Source: Vitellaria paradoxa (taxonomy: Eukaryota; Streptophyta; Magnoliopsida; Ericales; Sapotaceae). From it: a stretch of DNA of 64,000 bases. Under the pieces are notes generated by a model. It was not told where the DNA came from. It ran no database searches and was given only the letters and a program-made list of their open reading frames with translations. The position numbers were made by a program, and so were the translations under genes. Positions 11,476-23,089 of the stretch are shown here, one piece after another (positions within the stretch are counted from its first letter, which is position 1; each line of letters begins with the position of its first letter). The stretch is from contig CM034233.1 in the NCBI GenBank assembly GCA_019916065.1, positions 43,479,750-43,543,749 on the forward strand, written 5' to 3'.

Positions 11476-13443
11476 TTATTCATCACTAGATCCACTAGTG
11501 CATTTTTCTCTTTCACCTAAATACATTGGTTCAAAGTCAAGGGCAAGTTGCTCTTTTTTAGCATCTTCTTGTTGTTTATTTTCGCCGAGATACCAATCTC
11601 GTAAACTCATCAAGGCTTCTACTGTTGGAGGGGCCAGTCGACTCCTGAATTGATTGATAACGCGCCCACTTGCACTAAAAGCTTGCTTAGATGCTACGGT
11701 AGAAGCTGGAAATGCGAGGATATCACGAGCTAAAGTAGAAAGAACTAGAAACTTAGATTGTTGTCCCTTCCACCAGTCTAAAAGATTAAAATCATCTTCA
11801 TTTTCTATTGGAGGTGTACTGAGATAATGTTGCAAGTCGGATGAAGTTGATGAACTTGCACTTGTTGATAAATCTATCAGCTGAGATGTTATTCTCCTCC
11901 ATAAGGGTGTATTGCCACTAAAGTCATGGTGAGAGGAGGACGATATGTCGGTAGTTGTTTGGGCAGTTGTACGATTAGTATCATACCAACCCCTTAAAAC
12001 TTGAATTTTCTCTTTAATATTATTTAATTGTTCTTGGGCACTTCTAGGCCCATATATCATGTCTAATAATTGAACAAAAAGATCTTCCTTATATCTAGGG
12101 TCTAAAATAGTGGCAATACCAAAATGTATGAGAAGTGGGTTAAAATATTTATCAAATTTTTCTTTTATTGTAAGAACCTTAGTAGCATAATATTCTTGGG
12201 CAAAATATTTTTTAAAAATTTCATCAATAACCCCTAATTGATAAACAACAATAGAAGAAGTAGGATAATAAATTCCACAAAATATTTTAGTAGCAACATC
12301 AAAAACATGTAAAAGAATCCCTATAAAAAATTGCATTTGCCCAATCAATGGGCTCAATACTATCTAAACCAATAGCTTGATTACTTAAAATAAATAAATC
12401 AATTGCTTTTTGATATTTGATAGCAACTTTTAACATAATATATGTTGAATTCCATCTTATATTAATTTCCATTGGTAATTTTCTAGGTTTTAAACCAATT
12501 TGAGTACATATACCAGAAAATAGATTAATTCTTTTTGGAGAACTCATAGCACAAACTACAACTTTTTTTATTTTAATAATAGAAGATTCATAAATATATA
12601 ATCTATCCTTTGCAATTAAATTAAGGATATGATCACAACAATGCCCACAAAATAATAGACCCCTCGCAGGCAAAGCAGTAAATAAGTAATTAAAACAAAC
12701 ATCATTAAATGAAGCATTATCTAAAGTAATAGAAAATACTTTTTTACTTAAATTCCATGATGCAAGTTCACTATAAATAAGTTTCCCAACACTCAATCCA
12801 ATGTAGGATTGTTCAACTAATTTAAATGAAAGAATGTGTTTATTTAATTTCCAATTTTCATCAATATAATGTGCAATTATACAAAGATATTCAATATCTT
12901 TACAAGATTTTCACATATCAGAGGTTAAGCAAATATTTCCTTCAAAATTGAAGAAATAAGTTTTTAATTCATCCTTTTTTGTTTGAAAATCTCGTAAAAC
13001 TTTATTTTTTTGAAGTATTTTTTGAAAAACCACGATATTGTGGCGTAAAACTATCGCGAATAAATTCTTCAAATTGTCAATTTTTACTCATTGTGAAAGG
13101 TTGATCATTTTTTACAATATATAACTAAATTATTTTGTGTTCTCATAGGGTCATAAGAAAAAATATTTAAATTATTCCCTTCGTTACCTAATTGAGTTTG
13201 TGTAGCATGTGGAAAATATTGATCAATTAGGGAATTAGTCCTAGAAGTAGTCCTACCATCTAATAAATCTCCACAAATATTACATTTACCCTTGTGCATT
13301 CCATCATCGCGTGGAATTCTAATAAAAAAATCCCATATTTTTGAAGAGCCACCCTGTTGTTGGCCGTGGCGGGAAGACAATGCACCAACACCACCACTTG
13401 TGCTAGGATGTGTTGGTATTTGTGGTGATGCAAATTGTTCCAT
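11476..13443 (-). pseudogene. hAT transposase (BED finger, DDE core, hATC), disrupted
   Basis: Cut-and-paste transposase, read right to left. The N-terminal BED zinc finger has IWDFFIRI and CNICGDLL (13105-13443). A core segment has LTSDM followed by TGA where family members have Trp (about 12914). Then come TLDNASFND, CCDHILNLIAKD and RWNSTYIMLKVA (to 12299). After a one-base frame change near 12300-12340 follow LDPRYKEDLF and the dimerisation region (LLDWWKGQQSKFL, SRLAPPTVEALMSLRDW), ending at 11476. At least one nonsense codon, one frameshift and a disturbed stretch near 12960-13110 make it inactive. The order and motifs are those of Ac-like/SLEEPER-type plant hAT transposases. Confidence 0.9.
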
Positions 13444-14034
13444 TTATTTTTGAGGGGGGAAATGATATTGAGTCCCCACCCTCCAAGTTAAAAAAATGGG
13501 TATCTCTAGGATCCATTTAGAAAAAAAAATAATTTGATGGAAAAAAATTAAAGTATACAAATTAAAAAAATGTATGTTTGAAAATTAAAAAAAAAATTAA
13601 ATACTAACTTGGAATATTTTGAAGCTTTAAAGCACTAGATCTTTAAATCTTGACTTCAAATTTGACAAAATTGGATGCACTTAAGCACAATTGAAGAGCA
13701 CACTTGAGAGTTTGTAGCTTGGTAGTGTAGAAATTTGAGAGAGAATTTGTAGGTTTAAATGAATATGACTGTGGCGTATTTATAGTAGAAGGTTGGTGGG
13801 ATTTTGTAATTATTTTTTGGTTGAAACAGCTCCTAGCCATTTGGTTGTGACGGTAAAAAAGAGAAAAAAAAAAAAGAAAAAGAAAAGGCTACCATACAGC
13901 CTTTAAAAAAATAAAATAAAAATTGAAAACTGAAAAGGCTGGCATTGGTAGCCTGCCATGCAGCCAAAAACAATAAAATAAAAAAGGTTGCCTTGCAGCC
14001 AGTTAAAAAAAAAAAAAAAGAGAGGAGTCTCAGG

Positions 14035-14266
14035 AGGAGCCCCCCCCCACAACGATCACTGACCAGGGGGCAGGGATTGCAGGGGGCCAGCTGGCCAGGC
14101 GTGCAGATAATGTGGAGGGGCGGGCACGTTGGGGCGGAGGGGGGCAGGGTTGGTTGGGCTTCAGGCCTGGTCTCGGGCCGAGGCATGCCGACCTAAACCC
14201 AGACCCGAGGGTAGAAGGTCGGGCTGGGGCCGGGTCTCAGGCTGACCCGACCCATTTCCATCCCTA
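14035..14266. repeat. Right terminal and GC-rich subterminal region of the hAT
   Basis: GC-rich end of the hAT with GGGTCGGG/GACCCGACCC words close to the tip, mirroring 11049-11190. The tip inverted is TAGGGATGG. ORFs on both strands here are composition artefacts. Confidence 0.7.
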
Positions 14267-14274
14267 GTTGATAT

Positions 14275-15130
14275 CATCTCTAAAGCATACTTCACCAATG
14301 TTGTAAATTGCCTTTCATACACTAATACCATCATACTTCCCTACTGCAATCTCATAAATTCATCTTTTTCCATCCCTCAAGGACTCTAGGAAAAGTGATT
14401 CCTATACAATTCTTTAAATCTATCATATGTAAGCCTAACTATCCCACTAAAATCCTCTACTGAACTCTCCACCAATCTATTGCCCATCCTACTAATTGAA
14501 ATGTGGTGAGTGAAATGCTTGTCCTGTTATATTTAATCTACATTACCTTAAGAATCCTCTCAAATCAATCCAAAAATTCTTCTGCCAAATCCACATTTGC
14601 AACACTATCATAAGTTAGAGGCTTCAACCTCTAGAACCTCTAGAATGTAGAAACTACTTGATCCACCCTAGCATGGCCATCACCGTGACCAAAACATTTT
14701 GCAAGAACCCCTAGTTCAAAGACACCAGCTGCTAAAATTTAGACACTCTTGATTACCCCAACGTCCCTACTACTCTACTATCAGAACCTCACCACCAACA
14801 CCAACCTGGGACTCCTAATCTAGTGTCACTGCAGGCTATGCTGAAATGCCACTAATGCCAACCCCTCGTCAACCCTTAATAGCCTGAATCCTAATACCTC
14901 CACTTTGGCTACTACCTTGGCCTCTACCTGTAACCCTTACTCTACCCTCTGGGGCCACATACAACAACATCCTCTAAAGACATAACAAAATAATAAAAAT
15001 AAAACAAAATTAACTTCTTGAATCATTCAAGAATTAACAGAAAATCAAAAAACTCAAAACATATAAGCATGTAAACACATAATCATATAAATCAATAGAC
15101 TCTAACTGTCCCTTAAGTATTTTAAAACCT
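14275..15130 (-). pseudogene. Gag N-terminal part of the gag-only element
   Basis: Minus-strand sequence between the primer-binding site and the hAT carries typical gypsy gag wording with several stop codons, for example LTYDRFKELYRNHF followed by SLRDGKRDEFMRLQ and VYERQFTTLVKYALEM. This is the capsid-like region that in related elements runs straight into the segment found on the other side of the hAT. No pol sequence follows anywhere in the element. Confidence 0.75.
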
Positions 15131-15132
15131 AG

Positions 15133-15144
15133 GCTCTAATACCA
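15133..15144 (-). promoter_or_regulatory. Primer-binding site, tRNA-Met type
   Basis: On the minus strand TGGTATTAGAGC lies three bases from the LTR edge (TGTGATGTCCC at 15148). It is close to the plant initiator tRNA-Met complement TGGTATCAGAGC. Confidence 0.8.
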
Positions 15145-15147
15145 ACT

Positions 15148-17767
15148 TGTGATGTCCCAGGTTTCAATAACTCAAGTTATGAACAACAATCACACACAAT
15201 CACATATCCATGACCAAATTGGAGCCAAATTACAACTGGAGCAAAATGTAATATATTATAATTGAAAAAATAATAGAAAATAAGCCATAGTCATTGCTGG
15301 GCACAATGCTCTAAAATATGAATAAGAGCTTAACCGGTCTAGTGTGACCTCATCAAAAAAATAAAAATTGACATATATAACTTGCTACTCTATCAAAGGC
15401 ATAAAAGAATAATATAAACTTCACAACTAAGGTATTAAAATAATACATAAGGAGTTAGCCAAAAAGATGAAATAGAATGACAACTAGGATAACTAAGTCC
15501 GCTGTTAAAAAGTTTCCACTGGTAAGCCCATCATAGAACTTGAGACCATAACTATAACTTAATGAGCATGAATCTATGTGAGCTTACTAGATAAACAACA
15601 TGCAACAAGTCCTAAACGTAGTACTATGCGATCATGTAAATCATACATCATATAGTACAACAATCAACCACAAAGGTGAGTAACAACATCTTAATGTATC
15701 AAAACACAACATCAAAATCATATAATTATCTAATTTAATTATTATATTGAAATCTTATTATTATATGTTATCATCATCAGCCTTATTGCAATTATTATAT
15801 TATGTCCAATGATCATCAATTCATTTATCATTTCATATCAATGATTTCGACACTACGCGTGAAGACATGCAACATTATTATCAATTACTCATCACCCAAA
15901 GTCGTCTCCAACATAGGTACACATGAACACAGATGGGTAAGTACTCTGCGAGATTAACCAGATTAACCCGTTATTACAACATCCAATGCCCAGCACACCA
16001 TCGTAGGTGTCAACGTTGCTAAAACATTTAATACACCATCGTAGGCATCCATGTCACTAAGGTAGTCAATATGCTTTATGGGCTACTAGTTCACTGGAAA
16101 TGACAAGCAACCCTATACAAGTTTAAAAACTTTCAACTCCTAGGTAAGAATATCTACTATTTTAATAGTACCTTCCTGACACAAAATCAACTCACACACC
16201 CTACATAGCATATCATCATAAACCACCCATTGGTGCATACAACATCTAACTCATAATATCACAATCATAATCTAAACTCAACAAGATATTATAGTCCAAC
16301 ACATATCTCATCAACGGGAATCTAAGTTCTAACACATATCATAATAGAACATCATAGTCCTTTACAGGACATCATAGTCCCAAAATATCATCTCGCCCTC
16401 GTAATATCATCAACAGCATTAATATCATCATCATTATCTTATAGAAAAACCCTTTTAATTTCACTTTATCGTTATCAAATTCCTCATTAAAATATTACTT
16501 TTGAAATAATTTTAGAAAAATCAAACATTGTTCTTTTGAAAAACTCGTTCCTTTTTGAAAACATTTCAACAAAAAACTACAAGGATCCTCTATCATGTGT
16601 ACCCAAGGTGGTACCTTATATGCATGGGAGGCCCTCAGTAGGGTGTAAGTAGCAAACTACAATTGGTGTGCACGGGAAGGGGACGTGAACTTGCAAAACC
16701 AAATCTCATACACAAAAGCCATCCAGACCAGGTTGTGTGTGTGAGGGCTCCTTTCTCATGCACACAAGAAGCCAAAAGATAGGTCACTAACAAACAATGA
16801 TGTGCATGGTGAACCTCTTGTGCTAGCAAGCTATCGTGCTCTATTTTTTACTTCCAATTGTCTAAATCTAAGTATCTCATTTTCAAACCATTTTATCCCA
16901 TGTTTATGTTCAGTTTCAATCCTTAATGATGTATGAATATGACCATATTATCTATTTCTCAAAACATTAAGTGCATAACAAGATTATTAATTACTATTCA
17001 TCACTTTCTTCTTCAATTCACACATATATTTATAAAACAATCATATCAACTATACAACCAAGCTTAGATCATGCAATATATCAATATCTAACATGCTATA
17101 AGCATTAACATAATTTAAATGCAATAAGAAATCATAATCTGCTATCTCAAATTGAGTGAGAGAAGTAGAAACCAACTTGGGAGAAGCTTTGAAGTGACAA
17201 AAAACTAGTAATGATCAACTCAAGCACCCCAACGCCAAACTGACATTCTCCAAGAGAAAGATCAATTTGATATAAAACTCCCCCTCAATAACTCACCTCT
17301 CACCTTTGGTTTTGTCAATACCTGAGTACACCCACATACATATATATATAACAAGAATTCTTTAGGATGAAAGAAAGGAAAAGAAGTTTTTGAGTTGACC
17401 ATAGTCGATGAGACTAAGAACCTAGGCTAGGCATAGGGTGCCATCATTTAATGAAAAGAGACACATTGATTGAAAACTAGCAAAAGGAAGATGTGAATTG
17501 TAATGACACATACCCGACAGGTTATGCATATGAGGACAGAAAGGGCACGCATACGAGGAAGGTTTGCCCGTGGGGACAAACTAGTCATGTGCACTAGAAA
17601 GCCAAGACCCAAACCCATGACTAAACTCCAACATGACCAACTCTAAACTATGAACCAAGCAATTGAGTCAACATACACATTAAATTAATCACGAAAATAC
17701 CATGCTAAGCCACAACTAAATTCATCATGAATAAAATAATATTTGTAGGAAAACATGGGTCATTACA
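15148..17767 (-). repeat. 5' LTR (right copy) of the gag-only gypsy element
   Basis: Starts TGTGATGTCCCAGG and ends CATTACA. It parallels the left copy but differs by several small indels and a partly different GTGCAC-rich part (about 16640-16830). The divergence indicates an old insertion. Confidence 0.82.
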
Positions 17768-17830
17768 TGCATTTGGTATGAGGTTTAAAATTAAGTGTAT
17801 AAATATTATGTTAGTCCTTGTTAATTTTTT

Positions 17831-18058
17831 GGTAAATTACATATACGCCGTCTAAACTTTTGGGTAATTACACATAAACACCCTCAACATTTGAAATTTA
17901 CAAATACCACCCTTCTTTTGAAATGTTGCTAACCGCTTACCCTCTCTATTAGTTTGCATCTTAACTCTATTAAAATATTTAACGTAAAGATAATTTTACC
18001 CTCAACTTGATTAAATTAATTACAAATAAAATAAATATAAATTTATACATATATATAT
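17831..18058 (+). repeat. Left terminal inverted repeat of the MULE
   Basis: Pairs with 19369-19594 over almost its full length, with scattered mismatches and small indels. Confidence 0.85.
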
Positions 18059-18139
18059 GTTATAAAATATATATATCTATAAGCAGTATCCCACCAGAGA
18101 AGACACAACAAGTAGCCCAGTCATCGGTGGTACTTTTTT

Positions 18140-18700
18140 TTGGCAATTTCTACATATAAAAATAGCTGGGATGTCCTCTGCCTATGTTATCATCACTTTT
18201 TCTCCTATACATAGCTTGCTCTTGACCTTCAATAAGCAACCTCTACAAATCCAAGATGTGTACCTATTAAGTTGTTTGCAATGATGATGTTGAGCCATGC
18301 TCAAGCTTCAGCCAATGGAGCTCTGTTGGCTACCGGATTTTTCTCTCCTCTACTACCAAATTCACTCATTTTCATCCCTCCTCCTCTACCCACCATAGAC
18401 CTAAGTTTCTACCTAGAACTGACCCTAATAAATCCAAGAGATTTCACACTCTCCTCACCCTTGCAATCATCGATGACGCTGAAAGTGGCGCCAACCCTTC
18501 TACCAATTCGAGTCTTCTGTCCCTTTTTTCTCAGCAACGGTGACATCACCATGTCTTTTGTGGGCAAGAATAGTTTCCCTCTTGAAGTGGTCATCAAATT
18601 TGAAAAATCCAATTCTTCTACGCTTTTCAATAATTGGGGGTGTTACTTCGCTTTCCCTTAAATTATGAAATTATCTTATCTACATATTTAGGTAAATTTT
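18140..18700. other. Unrecognised gene-like insert inside the MULE
   Basis: A relatively GC-rich segment open on the plus strand for 129 codons (18272-18661) and on the minus strand for 73 (18409-18630). I do not recognise either translation. The position inside MULE arms and the base composition suggest a captured exon or promoter fragment of unknown origin. Confidence 0.35.
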
Positions 18701-18747
18701 AAACATTTTTTTGTTTGTTTAGTTGTATTTGGTTATCCTTTTATGTA

Positions 18748-19069
18748 TCATTCACGTAGCTCTTCTTCATCTAAAAGACAATTAGCCCTAAAATCCTTAG
18801 TTGTAGTTACTAATTCACGAAATGTGGAAGTGTGTGTTGCTATGTGACTAGATCCTCCATCCTTAGAAGCTTCTTTTTTCATGATCAGTGAAGAAGTTGC
18901 CTTCATATTCTCTGAAATGAAAAAGAAAAACAAAGATTGGAAAAGACAAAATAAACTAAGATGATAAACAATTAGAAGGTTCAATCACGGGTTCTCGATT
19001 TTCAACATGGGAACACCCTGCACTGCTTATCCTTTTATCGTCTGTATGTGTTTCTTTCTTCTCATTTCC
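18748..19069 (-). pseudogene. Captured receptor-like cytoplasmic kinase fragment (RLCK VII / PBL-like)
   Basis: Minus-strand exon-like sequence 18748-18912 encodes HIATHTSTFRELVTTTKDFR followed by ANCLLDEE. This matches the start of the kinase domain in PBS1-like RLCK VII proteins, whose usual wording is TFRELAAATKNF then a glycine-rich LLGEGGFG loop. Here the glycine loop is lost and a stop follows, so no kinase is made. An upstream piece (18956-19069, EKKETHTDDKRISSAG) may be the preceding N-terminal exon. Between them lies a T-rich stretch ending TTTCAG, which looks like a retained intron. The donor junction could not be read cleanly. The fragment lies wholly within the MULE arms, implying transduplication. 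Confidence 0.7.
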
Positions 19070-19199
19070 TTGTAGAAATATGTAAGAGAAAAAAAATGAA
19101 TAGGTACAAAAAAGAGTTAAGTTGACTAAGTCGACTCCCAAAAAGCATAAGAGTTCTCATCTGGGGCTTTAATCCTTATTGGTTCAATCCTCTACCTTG

Positions 19200-19350
19200 T
19201 AATTGCCATAATGAAGTAGATGATGCAAAACGCGCCAATGCCATTGATGGCTTCCGATTCCTCCATCACCGCCTATGCCGTCGCAGTGATGAGAATCGAG
19301 GAAGAGATTGAGTTGGAGGAGAACGCGAAGAAGGTCCCAAATACTGAGGT
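19200..19350 (+). other. Second GC-rich gene-like insert inside the MULE
   Basis: About 130 bp of GC-richer DNA reading MASDSSITAYAVAVMRIEEE on the plus strand, then an acidic tail. Not recognised. It could be a captured 5' exon from a different gene, because it opens on the opposite strand to the kinase piece. Confidence 0.35.
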
Positions 19351-19368
19351 AGTTATATTTTACAGTGC

Positions 19369-19594
19369 ATATATATATGTATAAATTTATTTTTATTTTA
19401 TTTGTAATTAATTTAATTAAGTTTAGGGTAAATTTGTCTTTACATTAATATTTTAATAGAAATAGGGTTAAACTAACAGAGGGGACCGGGGTTAGCAACA
19501 TTTCAAAATAAATGAGGTATTTGTAAATTTCAAATGTTAAGGGTCTCTATGTGTAATTACCTAAAAGTTTAGGGGATCCATGCGTAATTTACCC
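19369..19594 (-). repeat. Right terminal inverted repeat of the MULE
   Basis: Inverse copy of 17831-18058. The inner part is AT-rich (ATATATATGTATAAATTTAT). Confidence 0.85.
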
Positions 19595-21479
19595 TGATTT
19601 TTTTTTTTTCAAAATTCTGATATTTTTTACTTGACTTCTTGAAAATTTTGACATATAACCATTTAAAAAGATGAAACATTAACGTAAGGCTTATATTAGT
19701 GTTTGTGATAACTATAATTTCAAAAATATTTTTAGTTATAATTGAATTAGGTCTTGAGTCAAGTCTTTTTGGTCAATGATTCTTCATTTCAAAAAACTAG
19801 CTAAGAATGTTGAAAGCTCCATAACAGAAAATTTTCCCCTAAGACCAACCTTCTAGTGCAATTGTAGTTAAGGTTTTGAGATATGTTCACATTTGCTTGT
19901 AAAGTTGCAAGTGCAAATCGGGAATTAATTTAAAAAACATTCTAGATTTGTCCACGAGATTTGCTCTATAATTTAATATTCCATCTTTAGGAGATAAAGT
20001 ATCATCTCCAAGATGGAGTATGAGTGAGTGATGCTCTAGATGTTCGAGAAAATGTAAAGAGAGAATATGACATGGTTTGCAATTTAATTTTTTATTATTA
20101 CCAATTATTAGGGGATATTTTTTCATCTATTAAAGGGCAATATTTTAGAGGATATATATAAAATATAATATATAGTATCCATATCTTTGGTTGGGATTTA
20201 ATTTTCACAAGTTATGTACAAAATGATGTCTTTGAGATTTTAAGGGATAGAATTGCATATCCTTCAGAGAAAGCTTCAATTGATATCACTATGAGATTAT
20301 TTTTTTAGAGAAGTTGAAGTGTTTACTAAAAACACCAACCAACTACGTATGCATTGGTTAAATATTGTCCTTGAACACTTGTGGCTTCTAATAAATGTTG
20401 TTCAAAGCCCTAACGTGTTCTACTTGAGTTGAAAGCATTCTACAGGAATTAAGGCATTGTGAGGTCTATCAAACAAGCGTATATTCAACAAAAGTTAGGT
20501 ATTTTGATCCTATAACTAGGGTAACTTTTATAACTGACATTGGTTAATAATAGATTGCTCTTTAGGGGTGGTTGCTTAGAGAATGGAGGTTTTTCTCTAA
20601 GTGGGTTTTTCTTATTAGATAGCGATGTCTCTCTTTTGAATGATTAATTTATTTTCTATGATTTATATTTATTGGTAACATTGTAGTCGTTTAATTTAAT
20701 TTGGCAAACAATCAATAAAAATATGAATTTTTAATTAAATTATTTAACTTTTTATGAAGTGTACTTGCATAATTAAAAAGACTGAAATTTTACAAAGAAA
20801 ACTATTGCAACCAGACCCACACATGGTGCAACAATTGAGGCCTCCATTTGCGATATGCATCTATGATTGCCGATTTATCAATGTAAACACCTCAATTTTG
20901 CCCCCTTACTCTAAAATTATAATATTTAATGGTTTTAGTTGAATGATGCTTTGCCAATTAAATTTTCTTAATCATAGAAAATGTCGAAGTGTTAGAATTC
21001 AACAAAGAATGAACAAGCAACGAAATAACGATTCCCTAGAAAAAAAAAAGAAAGTTGAGCTGAAAGCTCAGATCAAGGTAAAATGCCATCAAACTGCATA
21101 GACGTGTCCAAGACATCAAATAGACAATTCTCACATCAACAAAATAGCCAGAGTCTAGAATCAAGAGTCAATTTGCCCCAAAAGTCAAGAATGGCCTTTA
21201 CTAACACACTTGAAGAGCATCATCGACTGGACTACCTAGCTTAAGCTAGAAAGATACAAGAAGACATAAAGCATCACAAAACATGCCAATGAATATGGAG
21301 ATAGGCTTAGAACAGCCAAAATACTCCTCTAGAGGTCATCTGGGCCCCGCCGACTTAAAATGGCTCATACTAATAAAAAGGAAGCTCTAGTACATCAGAC
21401 ACAAATTAAGCCTCCAGATGAAGTTATAAGGGCTCCAAAAATTATAGGGATACTGAGGATGTAGTTCCTGAAGTAACCC
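19595..21479. other. Intergenic or decayed repeat, no gene seen
   Basis: AT-rich, with scattered short ORFs none of which resembles a known family. 20950-21479 is somewhat less AT-rich and may be a relic of the element to which repeat copy B belongs, but no motif supports this. Confidence 0.4.
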
Positions 21480-22790
21480 TCTTGCTAAATCATACCAAAT
21501 TAAATATTAGCAAATGCCTCGTGAACTAAGCCTCGAAAAGCCACTAACGATCCACAATCTACCAAAAACTCCTAGAGGTTTATCTAACATCACTGATAGA
21601 TTCCTCATACTCAAAAACGGTAAGAGAAGTCATCCTAGTGATGCTCACAAGGGTTAGTCAGAGAAATCAGTTGGCCTTCTTATCATTTCAGCTCGTTTTA
21701 GAGCAGCAATTTTCAAATTGCCAAAACTAGGTAATAAAGATTCCATTTTGACATAATTTGGTTCTAAAAACCTCTATTTTACTCTCTAGGATGATCAAAA
21801 ATCTTTCGATGCTCCTAAAACCCATCTAGAACATCCAAACATGTTAGAACTTGGCCCAAACCTTCCATAAAATGGCCTTAGCTTGGAGTTAGAGGATAAT
21901 CAGCCTAAAAATGGGCATGCCGCCCAAAATTTCTTCATAAGCCTTGTTAAGTTTTTTCACATACAAATGTCAGGCAGAATTGTCTGCCCACAAAGCTAAG
22001 CAGAAATTTTCGCCTACGAGGCCCGTATAGGAAGGCCCGCATAGGTTTTTATCCTATGTGAAGCAAAGCAAAATTTTCTGCCTACAAGGTCCCAAGTAAA
22101 ATTTTTTTCCCATAAAAGTAGGTGGGTTTTTTTTGCCCACAATTTGTGGGTAGACTCTTTGATAAGCATTGGTTCAAGCCTATAAATAGGCACCCCAAGT
22201 TTATTTTTCACATTCAATCACTCAATGCACTAAGAGTTCTTAAAGGTGAGGCCAAGACTCTAGACTTTTTCCCTCTAGAAAAAGCACGCATTAATACAAA
22301 TTTACACTCTAGAAAGTTTTTATTTTATTTCTTAATTTAATTTATTTACATGATTAAATTAAAATAATTCCAATTATGTAAATAAAAATACTCTGTTAAA
22401 AAAGGTATCTAGTTTATAACTCAAGTCCGAGTTGAGCCCAATATATGATATTGACTGGATGTACTTGAGACAACTTAAAAAAGTAAGACATCACACTTAA
22501 ATCTACCACATCATACGAACATGCCATGCCATGCCATGCCTTAACATCATATTGCCATACCATGCCATGCCATAACATCATAATATCATTCTATGCCATG
22601 ACATAACATTATATTACAATGCCATGACATGTCATGACATCATAATATCATGCTATGCTATTTCAAACCTCATATCTACTATCCCATGCCATTTTTACCA
22701 TGTTTTGCTATGTTTATGTGCTACCATGACATGTCGTACCATGATATCATGATGTTATACCATGTCATTACCCTACTACACCATGTTACC
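21480..22790 (+). repeat. Long LTR-like repeat copy B, left part
   Basis: Parallels 2100-3620 of copy A: GGTAAGAGAAGTCATCCTAG near 21620, TTTCAGCTCGTTTTAGAGCAG near 21690, TATAAATAGG at 22181-22190, and then the CCATGCC tract from 22500. It stops at the copia insertion (duplicated TTACC at 22786-22790) and resumes at 30774. The left end is approximate. Confidence 0.65.
22181..22190 (+). promoter_or_regulatory. TATA box of repeat copy B
   Basis: TATAAATAGG, identical to copy A and at the same relative place, upstream of the CCATGCC tract. Confidence 0.6.
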
Positions 22791-22960
22791 TATTAAAGGA
22801 CTTGAATTTTTATTGATAATCAATCAACTAAGGAGTACAAATATATATATACACATAGGTGTCGTTCGAATCACCCACACACTAGATACCAATGTATGTA
22901 CATGTATCTTAATTAATGTACATTAACACTATGCATTAACACTAACACTCTACATTAACA
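22791..22960 (-). repeat. 3' LTR (left) of the copia element
   Basis: 170 bp, TATTAAAGGACTTG to CATTAACA. It is longer than its partner mainly through extra bases near 22840-22860 and the tail. The first G of the inverted TG/CA pair has become A. Confidence 0.92.
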
Positions 22961-22978
22961 CTCCCCTTCGAGCTAGAG
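22961..22978 (-). promoter_or_regulatory. Polypurine tract of the copia element
   Basis: On the minus strand it reads CGAAGGGGAG directly before the LTR start TGTTAATG. Confidence 0.8.
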
Positions 22979-23089
22979 TATATATCATATATTGCAAGTT
23001 TGTAACAAATAACTCTTACTCTAGTACCTCCCAAGGCTTTAGTGAATAAGTTAGCCAGTTAATCTTAAGACTTTAAATGACTAGCCTTA

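Larger units (their letters stand above)
11049..14266 (-). mobile_element. Complete hAT DNA transposon inserted in gag
   Basis: A 3218 bp element. The left end reads TAGTGATGGAAAAGGG; the right end, inverted, reads TAGGGATGGAAATGGG. Both are followed by GC-rich subterminal DNA with repeated GGGTCGGG and GACCCGACCC words. The flanking 8-mers ATTGATAT (11041-11048) and GTTGATAT (14267-14274) differ at one base and fit the 8 bp duplication of hAT elements. The transposase is on the minus strand, with BED finger, catalytic core and dimerisation region in order. The transposase is disabled, but both ends are largely preserved. Confidence 0.93.
7715..17767 (-). mobile_element. Gag-only Ty3/gypsy-like LTR retrotransposon, host of the hAT insertion
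   Basis: Two long direct repeats (about 7715-10061 and 15148-17767) bound an internal region. On the minus strand a primer-binding site next to the right LTR (TGGTATTAGAGC, tRNA-Met type) and a polypurine tract next to the left LTR fix the direction. Leaving out the hAT at 11049-14266, the internal region is only about 1.9 kb. It encodes gag remnants and no visible protease, RT, RNase H or integrase, so the element is non-autonomous or internally deleted. A TGCA word lies next to both outer ends (about 7711-7714 and 17768-17771) and may be part of a target duplication, though the left end is blurred. Gag style and long LTRs suggest a Tekay/Del-type element. Confidence 0.82.
17831..19594. mobile_element. 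Mutator-like element carrying host gene fragments (Pack-MULE-like)
   Basis: Long terminal inverted repeats of about 230 bp: 17831-18058 begins GGTAAATTACATATACG, and the right arm (about 19369-19594), inverted, begins GGGTAAATTACGCATGG. Internal landmarks match in order (TGGGTAATTACACAT, CATTTGAAATTTACAAATA, AAATGTTGCTAACC). The flanks TAATTTTTT (17822-17830) and TGATTTTTT (from 19595) are one base apart and fit a 9 bp duplication, although they are low complexity. The inside (about 18060-19370) has no transposase but holds more GC-rich, gene-like DNA, including a kinase fragment. GGGTAAATTAC-type ends are common in plant MULEs. Confidence 0.83.

Noticed and set aside
13833..14196. Overlapping ORFs of about 83-117 codons on both strands
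   Set aside because: They lie in the GC-rich subterminal region and a T-rich tract of the hAT; translations are low complexity and match no family.
11049..14266. hAT region as part of the retrotransposon pol
   Set aside because: The BED finger, hATC region, terminal inverted repeats and 8 bp duplication identify a separate DNA transposon; no RT or integrase motifs are present.
18272..18661. 129-codon ORF as an independent gene
   Set aside because: It lies entirely within the MULE arms, has no recognisable domain and no evidence of its own promoter. Kept only as an unrecognised captured fragment.
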